DNA of 15,649 nt from Bacillota bacterium (GTDB lineage: Bacteria; Bacillota; Clostridia; DSM-8532): the NCBI GenBank assembly GCA_023459915.1, contig JAEWSN010000272.1, positions 1 through 15,649 of the forward strand. The letters are read 5' to 3'. Both the position numbers and the translations under genes were made by a program. Below, one piece after another: positions 1 through 6,963 of this stretch. The number at the start of each line of letters is the position of its first letter. Position 1 is the stretch's first letter. The notes beneath the pieces are model-generated. The model was not told the DNA's origin. It saw only the letters and a program-made list of their open reading frames with translations, and did not search any database.

Positions 1-148
1 AGATGGCAATCATGTCGGCCAGTTGCGCGTGGGTATACCAGCCGGTTCTGTCAGAGATTTCGTACAGGAAGGGCAACGTGGCCAGACCACCGCCCACCGA
101 GAACAATCCGGTTTTGAAGAATTCGAAAAAGAGCTGCAGCAGCATCAT
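1..148 (-). CDS. Chromate transporter, second half-size subunit (N-terminus only, cut by window edge)
   Basis: The reading frame starts at ATG 148 and runs off the window after 49 codons. The visible residues begin MMLLQLFFEFFKTGLFSVGG, continue with a GGLATLP stretch, and end around TGWYTHAQLADMIAI. The FFKTGLFSVGGG segment followed by a W-x(n)-LADM motif is the conserved start of a CHR (ChrA, chromate ion transporter) domain. Its ATG overlaps the stop codon of the upstream CHR gene (ATGA at 145-148), so the two are translationally coupled. In the CHR family, transporters are either about 400-aa two-domain proteins or pairs of about 200-aa single-domain proteins; this is the paired form. The substrate is presumed to be an oxyanion such as chromate, but many pairs are untested. 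Family assignment is secure; substrate is inference. Confidence 0.85.
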   Translation of the reverse strand, partial: MMLLQLFFEFFKTGLFSVGGGLATLPFLYEISDRTGWYTHAQLADMIAI

Positions 149-720
149 GCGCGGGGGCCCTCCTTTTCTTTGCCGGGGGCGTTTTTTGCAGGACGGATTC
201 CCTTGACCATCATGCCGGCAATCGCCGCGGCCAGCACCAGCCAGATGGGAGAAAGGTTGAAAATCACGGACAGCAGGAAGACCAACAGGCTGATACCCAG
301 CGTGATTTTATCCACCAGTGCGCCCTTGCGAAGCTTCAGGACGGCCTGCAGGATCAGGACAAACACCGCAGTCCGGATGCCGGCAAACGCGTTTTGCACA
401 ATGGGCAGATCCGCAAAGTTTTGCAGAAACGCCGCAAGCAGCGTGATGATGATGAACGAGGGGAAAACCACGCCAAGCGTGGCCACGATGCCCCCGAGCG
501 TCCCTTTGGCACGGTTCCCGACAAAGGTGGCCGTGTTGACCGCAATGATGCCCGGTGTGCATTGGCCGATGGCATAATAATCTGTCAGTTCATTGGCGGT
601 GACCCACTCCCGTTTCTCCACCACTTCCCGCTGAAGGATGGGCAGCATGGCGTATCCGCCGCCAAAGGTGAACCCGCCGATGCGGGCGAATGTCCAAAAG
701 AGGTCCAGATAGGGATTCAT
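145..720 (-). CDS. Chromate transporter, first half-size subunit (single CHR domain)
   Basis: This 191-aa integral membrane protein starts at ATG 720 (MNPYLDLFWTFARIGGFTFG), with an AAAGGA ribosome site 8 nt upstream. An in-frame upstream start at 756 would lie inside the repeat tract and has no ribosome site. The hallmark CHR motifs are visible: FTFGGGYAMLP near residues 17-27, a W-V-x-E-L region, YAIGQCTPGIIAVNTATFVG near 49-68, and a PSFIIITLLA helix. Several further hydrophobic helices follow, and the tail is basic and hydrophilic (PAKNAPGKEKEGPRA). The length matches half-size CHR proteins, which function as heteromeric pairs. The partner gene follows with an ATGA overlap. A candidate promoter lies beyond the 40-bp tandem repeats, giving a leader of roughly 200 nt. 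Chromate efflux is the family's best-known role; the real substrate here is not shown. Confidence 0.9.
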   Translation of the reverse strand: MNPYLDLFWTFARIGGFTFGGGYAMLPILQREVVEKREWVTANELTDYYAIGQCTPGIIAVNTATFVGNRAKGTLGGIVATLGVVFPSFIIITLLAAFLQNFADLPIVQNAFAGIRTAVFVLILQAVLKLRKGALVDKITLGISLLVFLLSVIFNLSPIWLVLAAAIAGMMVKGIRPAKNAPGKEKEGPRA

Positions 721-740
721 GGGAGCAATCCTTTCCGCAA

Positions 741-860
741 GCTGCCAGACAAGCAATCAATCAATCAAGCAATCAAAAAAGCTGTCAGACAAACAATCAA
801 TCAATCAACCAAGCAAAAAAGCTGTCAGACAAACAATCAATCAACCAAGCAATCAAACAA
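741..860. repeat. Three tandem 40-bp repeats rich in CAAT/TCAA steps
   Basis: Three exact-length 40-bp units begin at 741, 781 and 821. Each opens with GCTGYCAGACAARCAATCAA and ends in an A-rich run, and inside each unit the 4-bp step CAAT is itself repeated two or three times. Units 2 and 3 start identically; unit 1 differs by C for T in GCTGYCAG and G for A after ACAA. The array begins just upstream of the ribosome site of the chromate transporter gene, so it would lie in that gene's 5' leader. It is far more AT-rich than the flanking DNA. Slipped-strand expansion is the likely origin. Confidence 0.95.
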
Positions 861-932
861 GTCTCGTTGATGACGAAAACCCCAATATGCCATCGGTGTC
901 GTTGGAGATGGAAACGGGGTGTACGAGTTTTC

Positions 933-938
933 ATTATA
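933..938 (-). promoter_or_regulatory. Candidate -10 element (TATAAT) for the chromate transporter genes
   Basis: On the minus strand the sequence reads GTGTATAATG, a perfect TATAAT box about 210 nt upstream of the start at 720. No good -35 box is found at the expected distance, so this is a tentative call. On the plus strand the same AT-rich patch offers only TATACA (935-940), also without a -35 box, as a possible start for the methyltransferase transcript. The rest of 861-1044 shows no other feature that I can support. Confidence 0.35.
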
Positions 939-1044
939 CACGAAAAGGGTCCTTGCGGGACTCGTCGATTCCTGAAAGAATGGAAAACATGGACAAGGCA
1001 TGGCATGTGCCTGGAACTGCTTATGGACATGTTCGGGGGAACGG

Positions 1045-1905
1045 ATGGATGAATTGAAGCTGACACAGACTCAGTGGCAAGCCTTGCGGAATCTGACGGC
1101 ACGGCCGGCGCTGTATGCGCCCGGGGAAGCGGCTTTCTGGACAGACCCGCACATTGCGGCACAAATGCTGCAACTGCATCTGGATCCGGAGTCGGAATCC
1201 GCCAGTCGGAAAGCAGCGCAGATTGAGCAGGAGGTGGCGGGGCTGTTCGGGTCCGGCGCTGTCCGGCAGGGAGACACCCTGCTGGATCTCGGCTGCGGAC
1301 CGGGGCTGTACGCGGTGGCGCTGGCGCGTCGCGGTGTCCGGGTAACCGGGCTCGATTCGTCGGAGAATTCTCTCACGGCGGCCAGGCAGCGCGCGGAACT
1401 GGCCGGGGTATCGCTTGACTTGCGTTGTCAGGATTTTTTCGCGCTGGACGAAGTGGAACACTATGATGCCATCATCCAGGTGTTTGGGGAGATGAATGTG
1501 TTCGCGCCTTCGGCACGGGACCAGTTGCTGCAGCGCCTCCACCGGGCGCTCAAGCCGGGCGGGCGGCTGACCTTTGACGTGACGACACCGCTGGCCCGCA
1601 AACAGTATGGGCAAGGGAACAATTGGTCTTTTCAGGAAACCGGATTCTGGGCGGCCGGTCCGCATCTGGTGCTGGCGGATGGATTCGATTATCCGGAGCA
1701 TCAGGCCTGGGTGGATCAATATGTTGTGGTGGAGCCGGACAGGACGCGCGTGTTCCGCAACTGGTTTACGGATTACACGCCGGAAGATATTCACCGGTTT
1801 GCAGACGAAAATGGCTTTTCTGTCGTTTCATTGACTGGCGGACTGTCAATGGCCCCGCTGACAGAGGACGCGTTATGGATTGGGGTCCAATTGAAAAAGA
1901 GGTGA
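1045..1905 (+). CDS. Class I SAM-dependent methyltransferase
   Basis: This is a 286-aa protein. ATG 1045 (MDELKLTQTQWQAL) is chosen because GGGGGA lies 4 nt upstream; the longer frame from 1000 has no ribosome site and an unlikely Cys/Trp-rich start. A Rossmann-fold methyltransferase domain is clear. Motif I is LLDLGCGPGLYAVALARRG (about residues 79-97) and binds SAM; GLDSSENSL follows as the acidic-loop region at the end of strand 2. YDAIIQVFGEMNVF fits motif IV, and LHRALKPGGRLTFDV is the post-motif signature. An N-terminal segment of about 70 residues and a C-terminal sheet region (DYTPEDIHRFADENGF) match methyltransferase_25/11-type small-molecule enzymes. The substrate cannot be told. 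The downstream acetyltransferase starts 2 bp after the stop, so the two are probably cotranscribed. Confidence 0.88.
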   Translation: MDELKLTQTQWQALRNLTARPALYAPGEAAFWTDPHIAAQMLQLHLDPESESASRKAAQIEQEVAGLFGSGAVRQGDTLLDLGCGPGLYAVALARRGVRVTGLDSSENSLTAARQRAELAGVSLDLRCQDFFALDEVEHYDAIIQVFGEMNVFAPSARDQLLQRLHRALKPGGRLTFDVTTPLARKQYGQGNNWSFQETGFWAAGPHLVLADGFDYPEHQAWVDQYVVVEPDRTRVFRNWFTDYTPEDIHRFADENGFSVVSLTGGLSMAPLTEDALWIGVQLKKR

Positions 1906-1907
1906 GC

Positions 1908-2918
1908 ATGACCATCCTGATGAGCACAGAGAAAACGCGGTGGCAGGTGTCGGAACCGGAAGAGTCGGAGCTGCCGCTGCTGGCGGCCATGGTGGCCGCG
2001 CGCGTCCGCGCGCAACGCAAGGCGGTGCCGGTGCTGCCGGAGCAGTATGTGTCCGGCAGCCAGGTGCTCCCCCTGGTGACCTCCCTGTTCCAGACGGGCG
2101 GCGTGCGGGTGGCCAGGGAAAACCATCGGATTGTCGGCTTTCTGGGGGGATGGGAGATCCCCCAGTTCCAGGGAGACCGCAATGGCGTGTTTGTGCCTGA
2201 GTATGGATTTGGCTCGGACAGCCTTGAACCGGAGCACGCCGGCCGGGTCTTTGAATGTCTGTACGGCGCGCAGTGCGCGCGCTGGTGTGCGGCGGGCGCA
2301 TTGAACCATGCCGTCATCACGTATGACGAAGAGCGCCATTTCAGGGAAAAGCTGTTCCATGGGGGCTTCGGCGGCGTGTGCATCGATGCGGTGCGCCCGG
2401 CCGTGGCATTGCGGCTGCCGGTGCCGGCGGACATTCGGATTCGCGAGGTGCGTGTGGATGACCCTGCCGCCATGCATGCCTGGTGGAACCTCTGTGGCCG
2501 GCATCATGACTACATGCGGGCCGCGCCCATGCTCCTCGGCTCTGCCGAGGAGACCACCGGGGAGGACCTGGTGGGATGGATACAGCTGGAGAAGCATCAT
2601 GCATGGATCGCGGAGGATGGGAAGGGGATCCCCGTATCCTATCTGCAACTGGAAATGAAGACCGACGGCACCTCCATGTTGGTGGACAATCCCCGCAACA
2701 TGGCTGTCACGGGCGCGTTTACGATTCCGGAAGCACGGGGGAGCGGGTTGGCAACCCTGTTGCTGGACGCCGCGCTGTCGAGGGCCGTCTCTTTTGGCAT
2801 GACCAGTGTCTCCGTGGACTTCGAGTCCCGAAATTGGCCTGCCGAAAGGTTCTGGACCCGCCACTTCACGCCGTTCACGTTTTCTGTGCTTCGGCAGGTG
2901 GACGCACGGGCGATTTGA
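1908..2918 (+). CDS. Double GNAT-fold N-acetyltransferase
   Basis: This 336-aa protein starts at ATG 1908, with AGAGGTGA just upstream; that ribosome site overlaps the end of the methyltransferase gene, indicating coupling. The C-terminal GNAT domain (about residues 175-330) carries the acetyl-CoA pyrophosphate loop in TGAFTIPEARGSGLATLLLD (residues 268-287; the R-G-S-G-L/A pattern), preceded by a beta strand and followed by ALSRAVSFGMTSVSVDFESRN, the usual strand 5 plus asparagine. The N-terminal half (about 10-165) resembles a second, more diverged GNAT fold (RVARENHRIVGFLGGWE) without a clear acetyl-CoA loop. Two-domain GNATs of this kind usually have one catalytic and one structural half. 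The substrate is unknown. Pairing with a methyltransferase hints at a small-molecule or resistance-type modification, but that is only inference. Confidence 0.8.
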   Translation: MTILMSTEKTRWQVSEPEESELPLLAAMVAARVRAQRKAVPVLPEQYVSGSQVLPLVTSLFQTGGVRVARENHRIVGFLGGWEIPQFQGDRNGVFVPEYGFGSDSLEPEHAGRVFECLYGAQCARWCAAGALNHAVITYDEERHFREKLFHGGFGGVCIDAVRPAVALRLPVPADIRIREVRVDDPAAMHAWWNLCGRHHDYMRAAPMLLGSAEETTGEDLVGWIQLEKHHAWIAEDGKGIPVSYLQLEMKTDGTSMLVDNPRNMAVTGAFTIPEARGSGLATLLLDAALSRAVSFGMTSVSVDFESRNWPAERFWTRHFTPFTFSVLRQVDARAI

Positions 2919-2997
2919 CATCGTACAATCGTGAAAACGAGACCACCGGCAACGTGGATCGTTCGCGATATGGTTCATCGACAACGAATCCACCCAT

Positions 2998-3045
2998 AGC
3001 AAGGCCTGGGGTGGCATGCGTGTTCATGTCACTCCGGGCCTTGCT
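2998..3045. terminator. Long hairpin between convergent genes, probable bidirectional terminator
   Basis: AGCAAGGCC at 2998-3006 pairs perfectly with GGCCTTGCT at 3037-3045. The stem continues inward (TGGGGTG with CACTCCG, two G-T wobbles) for about 16 bp, closing a 16-nt loop. It lies 80 bp after the acetyltransferase stop and 87 bp after the stop of the minus-strand aldo/keto reductase. The downstream plus strand is only mildly T-rich (TTGCTTGTCATATTGTTG), so termination efficiency is uncertain. I see nothing else in 2919-3132. Confidence 0.55.
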
Positions 3046-3132
3046 TGTCATATTGTTGATCATTGCTCCCAGCGCAACAACGTCTTGCGGTCCTCTGGTA
3101 CTGGCGTCACGATTGCCCTTCGGTTCGACCGT

Positions 3133-4116
3133 TTACCAGGCGTATGCTTCCGGCGCATGACCGCCGGGACCCGGGAAGATTTTGTCGAGTTCCTTCATGA
3201 AATCATCCGGCAGCTGAATTTCCATCGCACGCAGGGATTCTTCGAATTGCTCAAGTGTTCTTGGCCCGATGATGGGTGCGGTGACGGCTGGATTGGCCAG
3301 CAGCCAGGCCAGCGCCACATTCGCCTCGCTCTCGCCAAGTTCCGCGCACAGTTTGCCATAAGCGGTCAATTGCGCGCGGTCCGCCTCGGTGAGGGATGCG
3401 GCGCGTTGTTCATTGCGGGATCCCGCCGGCGCGTTCATCAGCTTGCCATTGAGCATGCCGCCATTGAGCGGGCTCCAGGGAATCACACCGATGCCGTGCG
3501 CCTGCGCGGCCGGCAGGACCTCCAGCTCCGGCAGCCGGCACAGCAGATTGTATTTGTGCTGTTCGGACACCAGTCCCAGGAAATGCCGTTCCTTTGCCGC
3601 CGCCTGGGCTTGCGTGATATGCCAGCCCGCGAAATTGCTCGAACCGATGTAATCGACCGTGCCCTGCGCGACGATGGCCTCAAACGCGCCCCAGATCTCG
3701 TCCCAGGTGGCGTTCCGTTCAATATGGTGCATCTGGTAGAGCTCCACATGATCGGTTTGCAGCCGTTTCAGGGATGCGTCCAGATGACGGCGGATTTTGT
3801 AGGCGGACAGTCCGCGGGGGCGGTTTGGCCCGTCCACATCATCTTCCATGTCACCATATACTTTTGTGGCCAGCACCACGCGTTCCCGTCGTTTTCCACC
3901 TTGCGCGAACCAGCGGCCAAGGATTTCCTCGGTTCGCCCATGATTGCCGGGACCTCCATAGACATTGGCTGTGTCGAAAAAGTTGACACCTGCCTCCAGC
4001 GCGCGATCCATGATGGCAAACGCGTCTTTTTCCTCTGTATAGCCACCGAAGTTCATGGTGCCCAGGCACAGTTGGCTGACTTTCATGCCGGTTCGACCCA
4101 TATTGGCATATTTCAT
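3133..4116 (-). CDS. Aldo/keto reductase (NADPH-dependent)
   Basis: This 327-aa TIM-barrel oxidoreductase starts at ATG 4116 (MKYANMGRTGMKVSQLCLGT), with AGGAGG upstream; the frame is open farther upstream but runs into the palindromic element. Family marks are clear: the N-terminal GRTGMKVSQLCLGTMNFGG, catalytic Asp48 and Tyr53 in NFFDTANVYG, Lys85 in ATKVYG, and His130 in ELYQMHHIER. Also visible are YIGSSNFAGW, the PWSPLNGGMLNGK strand-loop and the C-terminal cofactor-site text APIIGPRTLEQFEESL. The length is normal for AKRs of the YhdN/Tas group, which reduce aldehydes or ketones of sugars and small carbonyls using NADPH in the cytosol. It follows a DUF1080 protein after 188 bp that contain a 103-bp palindrome, so it may have its own promoter. 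The physiological substrate is not evident. Confidence 0.92.
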   Translation of the reverse strand: MKYANMGRTGMKVSQLCLGTMNFGGYTEEKDAFAIMDRALEAGVNFFDTANVYGGPGNHGRTEEILGRWFAQGGKRRERVVLATKVYGDMEDDVDGPNRPRGLSAYKIRRHLDASLKRLQTDHVELYQMHHIERNATWDEIWGAFEAIVAQGTVDYIGSSNFAGWHITQAQAAAKERHFLGLVSEQHKYNLLCRLPELEVLPAAQAHGIGVIPWSPLNGGMLNGKLMNAPAGSRNEQRAASLTEADRAQLTAYGKLCAELGESEANVALAWLLANPAVTAPIIGPRTLEQFEESLRAMEIQLPDDFMKELDKIFPGPGGHAPEAYAW

Positions 4117-4136
4117 GATAGGGACCTCCTGTTCTA

Positions 4137-4239
4137 GTACTTTGAGTTTTTGACAACTGTGCAGGCAAATGCGTAAAGATGCTTGCATGGCAAGCATCTT
4201 GCGACATTTGCTTGCACAGTTGAAACGAAAACAAAGTAC
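4137..4239. repeat. 103-bp near-perfect palindrome (MITE-like or large operator/cruciform)
   Basis: Two 50-nt arms flank a 3-nt centre (4187-4189). I count 39 of 50 arm positions as complementary, in four blocks: GTACTTTG/CAAAGTAC at the ends, CAACTGTGCA/TGCACAGTTG, GCAAATG/CATTTGC, and the innermost GATGCTTGC/GCAAGCATC. Mismatches are gathered in three short patches. The element starts 20 bp upstream of the aldo/keto reductase start and fills most of the 188-bp gap. The end sequence can be read as TA-CTTTG...CAAAG-TA, i.e. a palindromic element bounded by TA dinucleotides, as in MITEs of the IS630/Tc1 type. A regulatory palindrome is the alternative. Confidence 0.9.
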
Positions 4240-4304
4240 CGGTGAATGGTTCATGACTTCTATTTCCCACAAAAACAGTAGGAAAACACAATTTTCTCAT
4301 GCCT

Positions 4305-5129
4305 TCATGTGCGTATCCGGATGTTCCGCCAGCGGCAGGCGGCGGCGGCACCCCACCGGGCAGCGCCCATGCCGGGATCGTTGTCGTGAACCTCAAAGGC
4401 GATATGGCCCCGGTTTCCCAATACCTTCCGAACAACCGCCGGATCATAATCCGGCCAGGTGATGGTGGCCGTGTTGATTTGTGAGACCAGCAGACCGTTG
4501 ATGTGCACCGTGATGATGGGCGACGCGCCTTCCACGCGGATGCGGAAGGTGTTCCAGTCACGCCATTTCCAGGCCTCCAAAAAATCCTCTCCGGAAGCGG
4601 CTTGCGTGAGCAGGGCCGGTTTTTCCGGGGTCATGGGCTCCAGCGTGGTCGCGGCGTCCTCCAGCATCAGTCCAATCGGCTGATCCGAGGTATCCCGCAG
4701 GACATCGAGGGTATGATTGACCGCGTGGAAGCCGCCGATGCCGTTGCCGTAAAAGCCGCCGATGTTGCCGGATTTGCGGTGATCCACCAGGATCTGATAT
4801 CCCAGGGAGCCCACGTCCGCGGCGCGAACCATGATTCCGGTATCCGCCGGCCAGTCCGGATTGGCTTCCAGCTCAAGCTCAAAATCACCAAACATGTCGT
4901 CACTGAGCAGATAAGCCCCCAAGCCGCAGCCTGGTGGGTTTTGCCGGCCCACGATGGCGCCATCCTCCACGGTCCAGCTGCCGGTGTGGGCCAATGCCTG
5001 TTCACGCTGCGTCGGCGTCAGGATGGGTTCCGGTCCTCCCGGTACACGTGGTACCGGCAGGCGGGGAACCGCGTGCCAGCCAGTCAGGGTCTTCCCATTG
5101 AACAGGGAGCGAAATCCTGTATCCATCAT
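4305..5129 (-). CDS. DUF1080 / 3-keto-disaccharide hydrolase-type domain protein
   Basis: This 274-aa protein starts at ATG 5129, overlapping the previous stop codon (ATGA 5126-5129); a second ATG follows directly. The opening FRSLFNGKTLTGWHAV is the classic first strand of the DUF1080 jelly-roll (concanavalin-like) fold. It is followed by SWTVEDGAIVGRQNP, YLLSDDMFGDFELELEANP, NGIGGF, a central WKWRDWNTFRIRVEG and ITVHINGLLVSQINTAT. The C-terminal text is GHIAFEVHDNDPGMG plus WRNIRIRT. No signal peptide is visible, so it is probably cytosolic, whereas many DUF1080 proteins are exported. Some relatives hydrolyse 3-keto-glycosides. An oxidoreductase gene follows, consistent with keto-sugar metabolism, but that link is inference. 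Confidence 0.88.
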   Translation of the reverse strand: MMDTGFRSLFNGKTLTGWHAVPRLPVPRVPGGPEPILTPTQREQALAHTGSWTVEDGAIVGRQNPPGCGLGAYLLSDDMFGDFELELEANPDWPADTGIMVRAADVGSLGYQILVDHRKSGNIGGFYGNGIGGFHAVNHTLDVLRDTSDQPIGLMLEDAATTLEPMTPEKPALLTQAASGEDFLEAWKWRDWNTFRIRVEGASPIITVHINGLLVSQINTATITWPDYDPAVVRKVLGNRGHIAFEVHDNDPGMGAARWGAAAACRWRNIRIRT

Positions 5130-5596
5130 GAACGCTCTTTCAGGGTGGGCAGGAAGTCCGCCAGATAGGCGGGGTCCAGCCGGAAGTACGAACCAATCCC
5201 CTCATAGAAGCCGTGCGCCCGGATCATGTGGATGGACAGATCCGTCCAGTGGACGGCGGCGCCGGTTTTGAGGTTTTTGACGAGGGTGTTGCGCTTGTCC
5301 GCGTTGTGATGGTCGCCAAATGGGCAGGGAATGGCACCCATGTACTCGTCCACCTGCACGGCAAAGCCTTCGGCCAGCGGCAGCAGGGCTTCGGTCATGC
5401 GCTTGCCGACATCGGTGATGGCCTGCATCCTGTCCGCGATTTCCACGTGCGTCAGGCCAAGCCGGTTCATGGTCTCCTGATCGGCCAGCAGAATGTCTTG
5501 CAGATTTCTTGTGTCACTGCCCAGAAAACCTTCCGCGGTGAGTTTCCCCGGTTGCATCTTGTCCTGGATGGTCTGCATGTCCACGGTCTGTTTCAT
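5126..5596 (-). CDS. Unrecognised 156-aa conserved-looking protein
   Basis: I do not recognise this family. The start at ATG 5596 (MKQTVDMQTIQDKM) is supported by AAGGAGG upstream; the frame extends to 5695 but without a ribosome site. The protein is soluble, mixed alpha/beta, with no signal or membrane segment. Notable text includes GRKxEG-like PGKLTAEGFLG at about residues 17-27 and a helical acidic stretch (NRLGLTHVEIADRMQAITDVGKRM). The block PCPFGDHHNADKRNT (about 93-107) is rich in Cys/His/Asp, and the C-terminal block is VHWTDLSIHMIRAHGFYEGI. The density of conserved-type residues (H, C, W, G, D) suggests a real enzyme or binding protein, possibly metal-dependent. It is translationally coupled to the DUF1080 gene by an ATGA overlap, so they probably share a pathway. 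Confidence 0.75.
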   Translation of the reverse strand: MKQTVDMQTIQDKMQPGKLTAEGFLGSDTRNLQDILLADQETMNRLGLTHVEIADRMQAITDVGKRMTEALLPLAEGFAVQVDEYMGAIPCPFGDHHNADKRNTLVKNLKTGAAVHWTDLSIHMIRAHGFYEGIGSYFRLDPAYLADFLPTLKERS

Positions 5597-5663
5597 GACT
5601 GCCTCCTTGTCATGGCACCAAAAGCTTTTTCTGCACACCAGCGCGCAATGATCCCATCCCCAT

Positions 5664-5729
5664 GAGGGAGTGTGTCCCGCCACGGGAGGGAGCATGGCCC
5701 GCCCCGGGAGGGAGCGTGTCCCGGCCCCA
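5664..5729. repeat. Three tandem 22-bp GC-rich repeats, each a mini-hairpin
   Basis: Units start at 5664, 5686 and 5708 and follow the pattern GAGGGAGYRTGKCCCGCCMC plus GG. Read on the minus strand, units 1 and 3 contain GGGA-N5-TCCC, a small stem-loop; unit 2 has the weaker GGGCC-N3-CTCCC form. The array sits in the 157-bp gap between the nqrF stop and the next minus-strand gene, so transcripts leaving the nqr operon would carry three GC-rich hairpins in a row. There is no poly-U run after them. Confidence 0.85.
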
Positions 5730-5730
5730 T

Positions 5731-5752
5731 GTCTGCGGTTGCGTGCGCAGAC
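5731..5752 (-). other. Short hairpin directly after the nqrF stop codon
   Basis: GTCTGCG at 5731-5737 pairs with CGCAGAC at 5746-5752 around an 8-nt loop, starting 1 bp beyond the nqrF stop. No T-run follows on the minus strand, so I do not call it an intrinsic terminator. It could stabilise the 3' end of the nqr transcript. Confidence 0.5.
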
Positions 5753-5753
5753 A

Positions 5754-6845
5754 CTAAAACTTGTCGTAGAAGATTCGGTCGTCCGTGAGCCCTTTTCCCT
5801 TCAAAACATTGATGCAGGCGTTGATCATGCCGGGACTGCCACACAGCAGACCGTGAAGTCCGTCCGCCTCCCCGATGTTTCGGGCCACCACATCGGTGAT
5901 GAGGCCGGTCTGTCCATCCCAGTTGTCTTCCGGCAATGGGCCGGACAGCGCGGGGATGTAGTGGAAATGCGGGTGCTTGTCCGCCAATTCACGGAAGAAG
6001 TCCACATAGTACAAATCCTTCTTTGTCACCGCGCCGAAGAAGAACCACATCTCCTTGTCGATGCCGCGCTCCAGCGCGTCAAGAACAATGGCGCGCATGG
6101 GCGCGAGGCCGGAACCGCCGGCGATCATGATGTACCCCTTGGCTTCCGCGCGGGGATAGAAGTCCCCGTATGGGCCGGTCAGCATGATCTCGTCGCCCTC
6201 CTTCACGTGATCGTGCATGAAGGTGGTGCAGATGCCCTGTGGCACGCGGCGGACGATCAGTTCCACCGCCTCGTTGTCGGAAGGATTGGAGGAGATGGAA
6301 TACGCGCGCCATACGGTTTCGGTCACCTTGCCGTAGGGCTTGGTGGTGACCTGCATGTACTGGCCGGCCTTGAAGCTGATGGGCTTGTCGAGCGCGAACC
6401 GGAATTCCTTGATGTCATGGGTCTTTTGCGTGATGCGCGCCACTTTTGTCTTGTATTCCTGAACCAGGAACAGCTCGTCCGGGATTCGGATGCGCAGGTT
6501 GCGCTTGATTTTCACCTGGCAGGACAGGCGGACATCCTGTGCCCGCTCGTCCTGGGAAAGATAGGGCTCCTCCGTTGGCAGCAGCGGATCCGCGCCTTCG
6601 AGCACGCGCAGCTTGCACATGCCGCAGGTGGCCTTGCCGCCACAGGCGGAGGGGATGAAAATCTTCTGATTGGACAGGGTGGACAGCAGGGACGCGCCGC
6701 CCTCCACCTCCAGCACCTTTGCGCCATCGTTGATGTCGATTTGGCAGGTGCCGTAATTGTTGAAGAAACGCTCCGCCAGGATGATGAGCACTGTCAGCAA
6801 GGTGGAGATGCCGGTCACACCCGCCACCGTTACGAGGACTTCCAT
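5754..6845 (-). CDS. nqrF: Na+-translocating NADH:quinone reductase subunit F (NADH dehydrogenase subunit)
   Basis: This 363-aa protein starts at ATG 6845 with AAGGAGG upstream. Its order of parts is that of NqrF. One N-terminal membrane helix (about 4-26) comes first, then a plant-type 2Fe-2S ferredoxin domain with Cys68, Cys74, Cys77 and Cys109 (ACGGKATCGMC...SCQ). A ferredoxin-reductase-like module follows, with the FAD motif RAYSISSNP (180-188) and the pyridine-nucleotide sites AGGSGLAPM (242-250) and LLCGSPGM (333-340). The cysteine spacing matches well-studied NqrF proteins. It is somewhat short for the family (about 407 aa in proteobacteria) but no motif is missing. It oxidises NADH at the cytoplasmic face and passes electrons to the membrane subunits. 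It is last in the operon; a 118-bp gap separates it from nqrE. Confidence 0.95.
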   Translation of the reverse strand: MEVLVTVAGVTGISTLLTVLIILAERFFNNYGTCQIDINDGAKVLEVEGGASLLSTLSNQKIFIPSACGGKATCGMCKLRVLEGADPLLPTEEPYLSQDERAQDVRLSCQVKIKRNLRIRIPDELFLVQEYKTKVARITQKTHDIKEFRFALDKPISFKAGQYMQVTTKPYGKVTETVWRAYSISSNPSDNEAVELIVRRVPQGICTTFMHDHVKEGDEIMLTGPYGDFYPRAEAKGYIMIAGGSGLAPMRAIVLDALERGIDKEMWFFFGAVTKKDLYYVDFFRELADKHPHFHYIPALSGPLPEDNWDGQTGLITDVVARNIGEADGLHGLLCGSPGMINACINVLKGKGLTDDRIFYDKF

Positions 6846-6963
6846 ATCAGAACCTCCTTGGGGTTGCCGTCACGCGACGGTTTGTCCTGATGCCGCGCGG
6901 ATCGGGGAGCCTGTTGCCTGACATCGGCTGTGGAAAACCTTTCCGTCTGCCGCATGCATGGGG

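Noticed and set aside
741..860. CRISPR array
   Set aside because: Units are directly contiguous with no unique spacers, and no cas gene is present; it is a simple tandem repeat.
1623..1907. Upstream extension of the acetyltransferase frame inside the methyltransferase gene
   Set aside because: It is an out-of-frame shadow of the methyltransferase; the ribosome site and family start point to ATG 1908.
3016..4137. 373-codon plus-strand open frame opposite the aldo/keto reductase
   Set aside because: It is antisense to a gene with full catalytic motifs and resembles no protein family; GC-rich codon bias makes such antisense frames common.
5670..6890. 406-codon plus-strand open frame opposite nqrF
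   Set aside because: It is the antisense shadow of nqrF; low-complexity His/Gly/Val-rich text with no recognisable domain.
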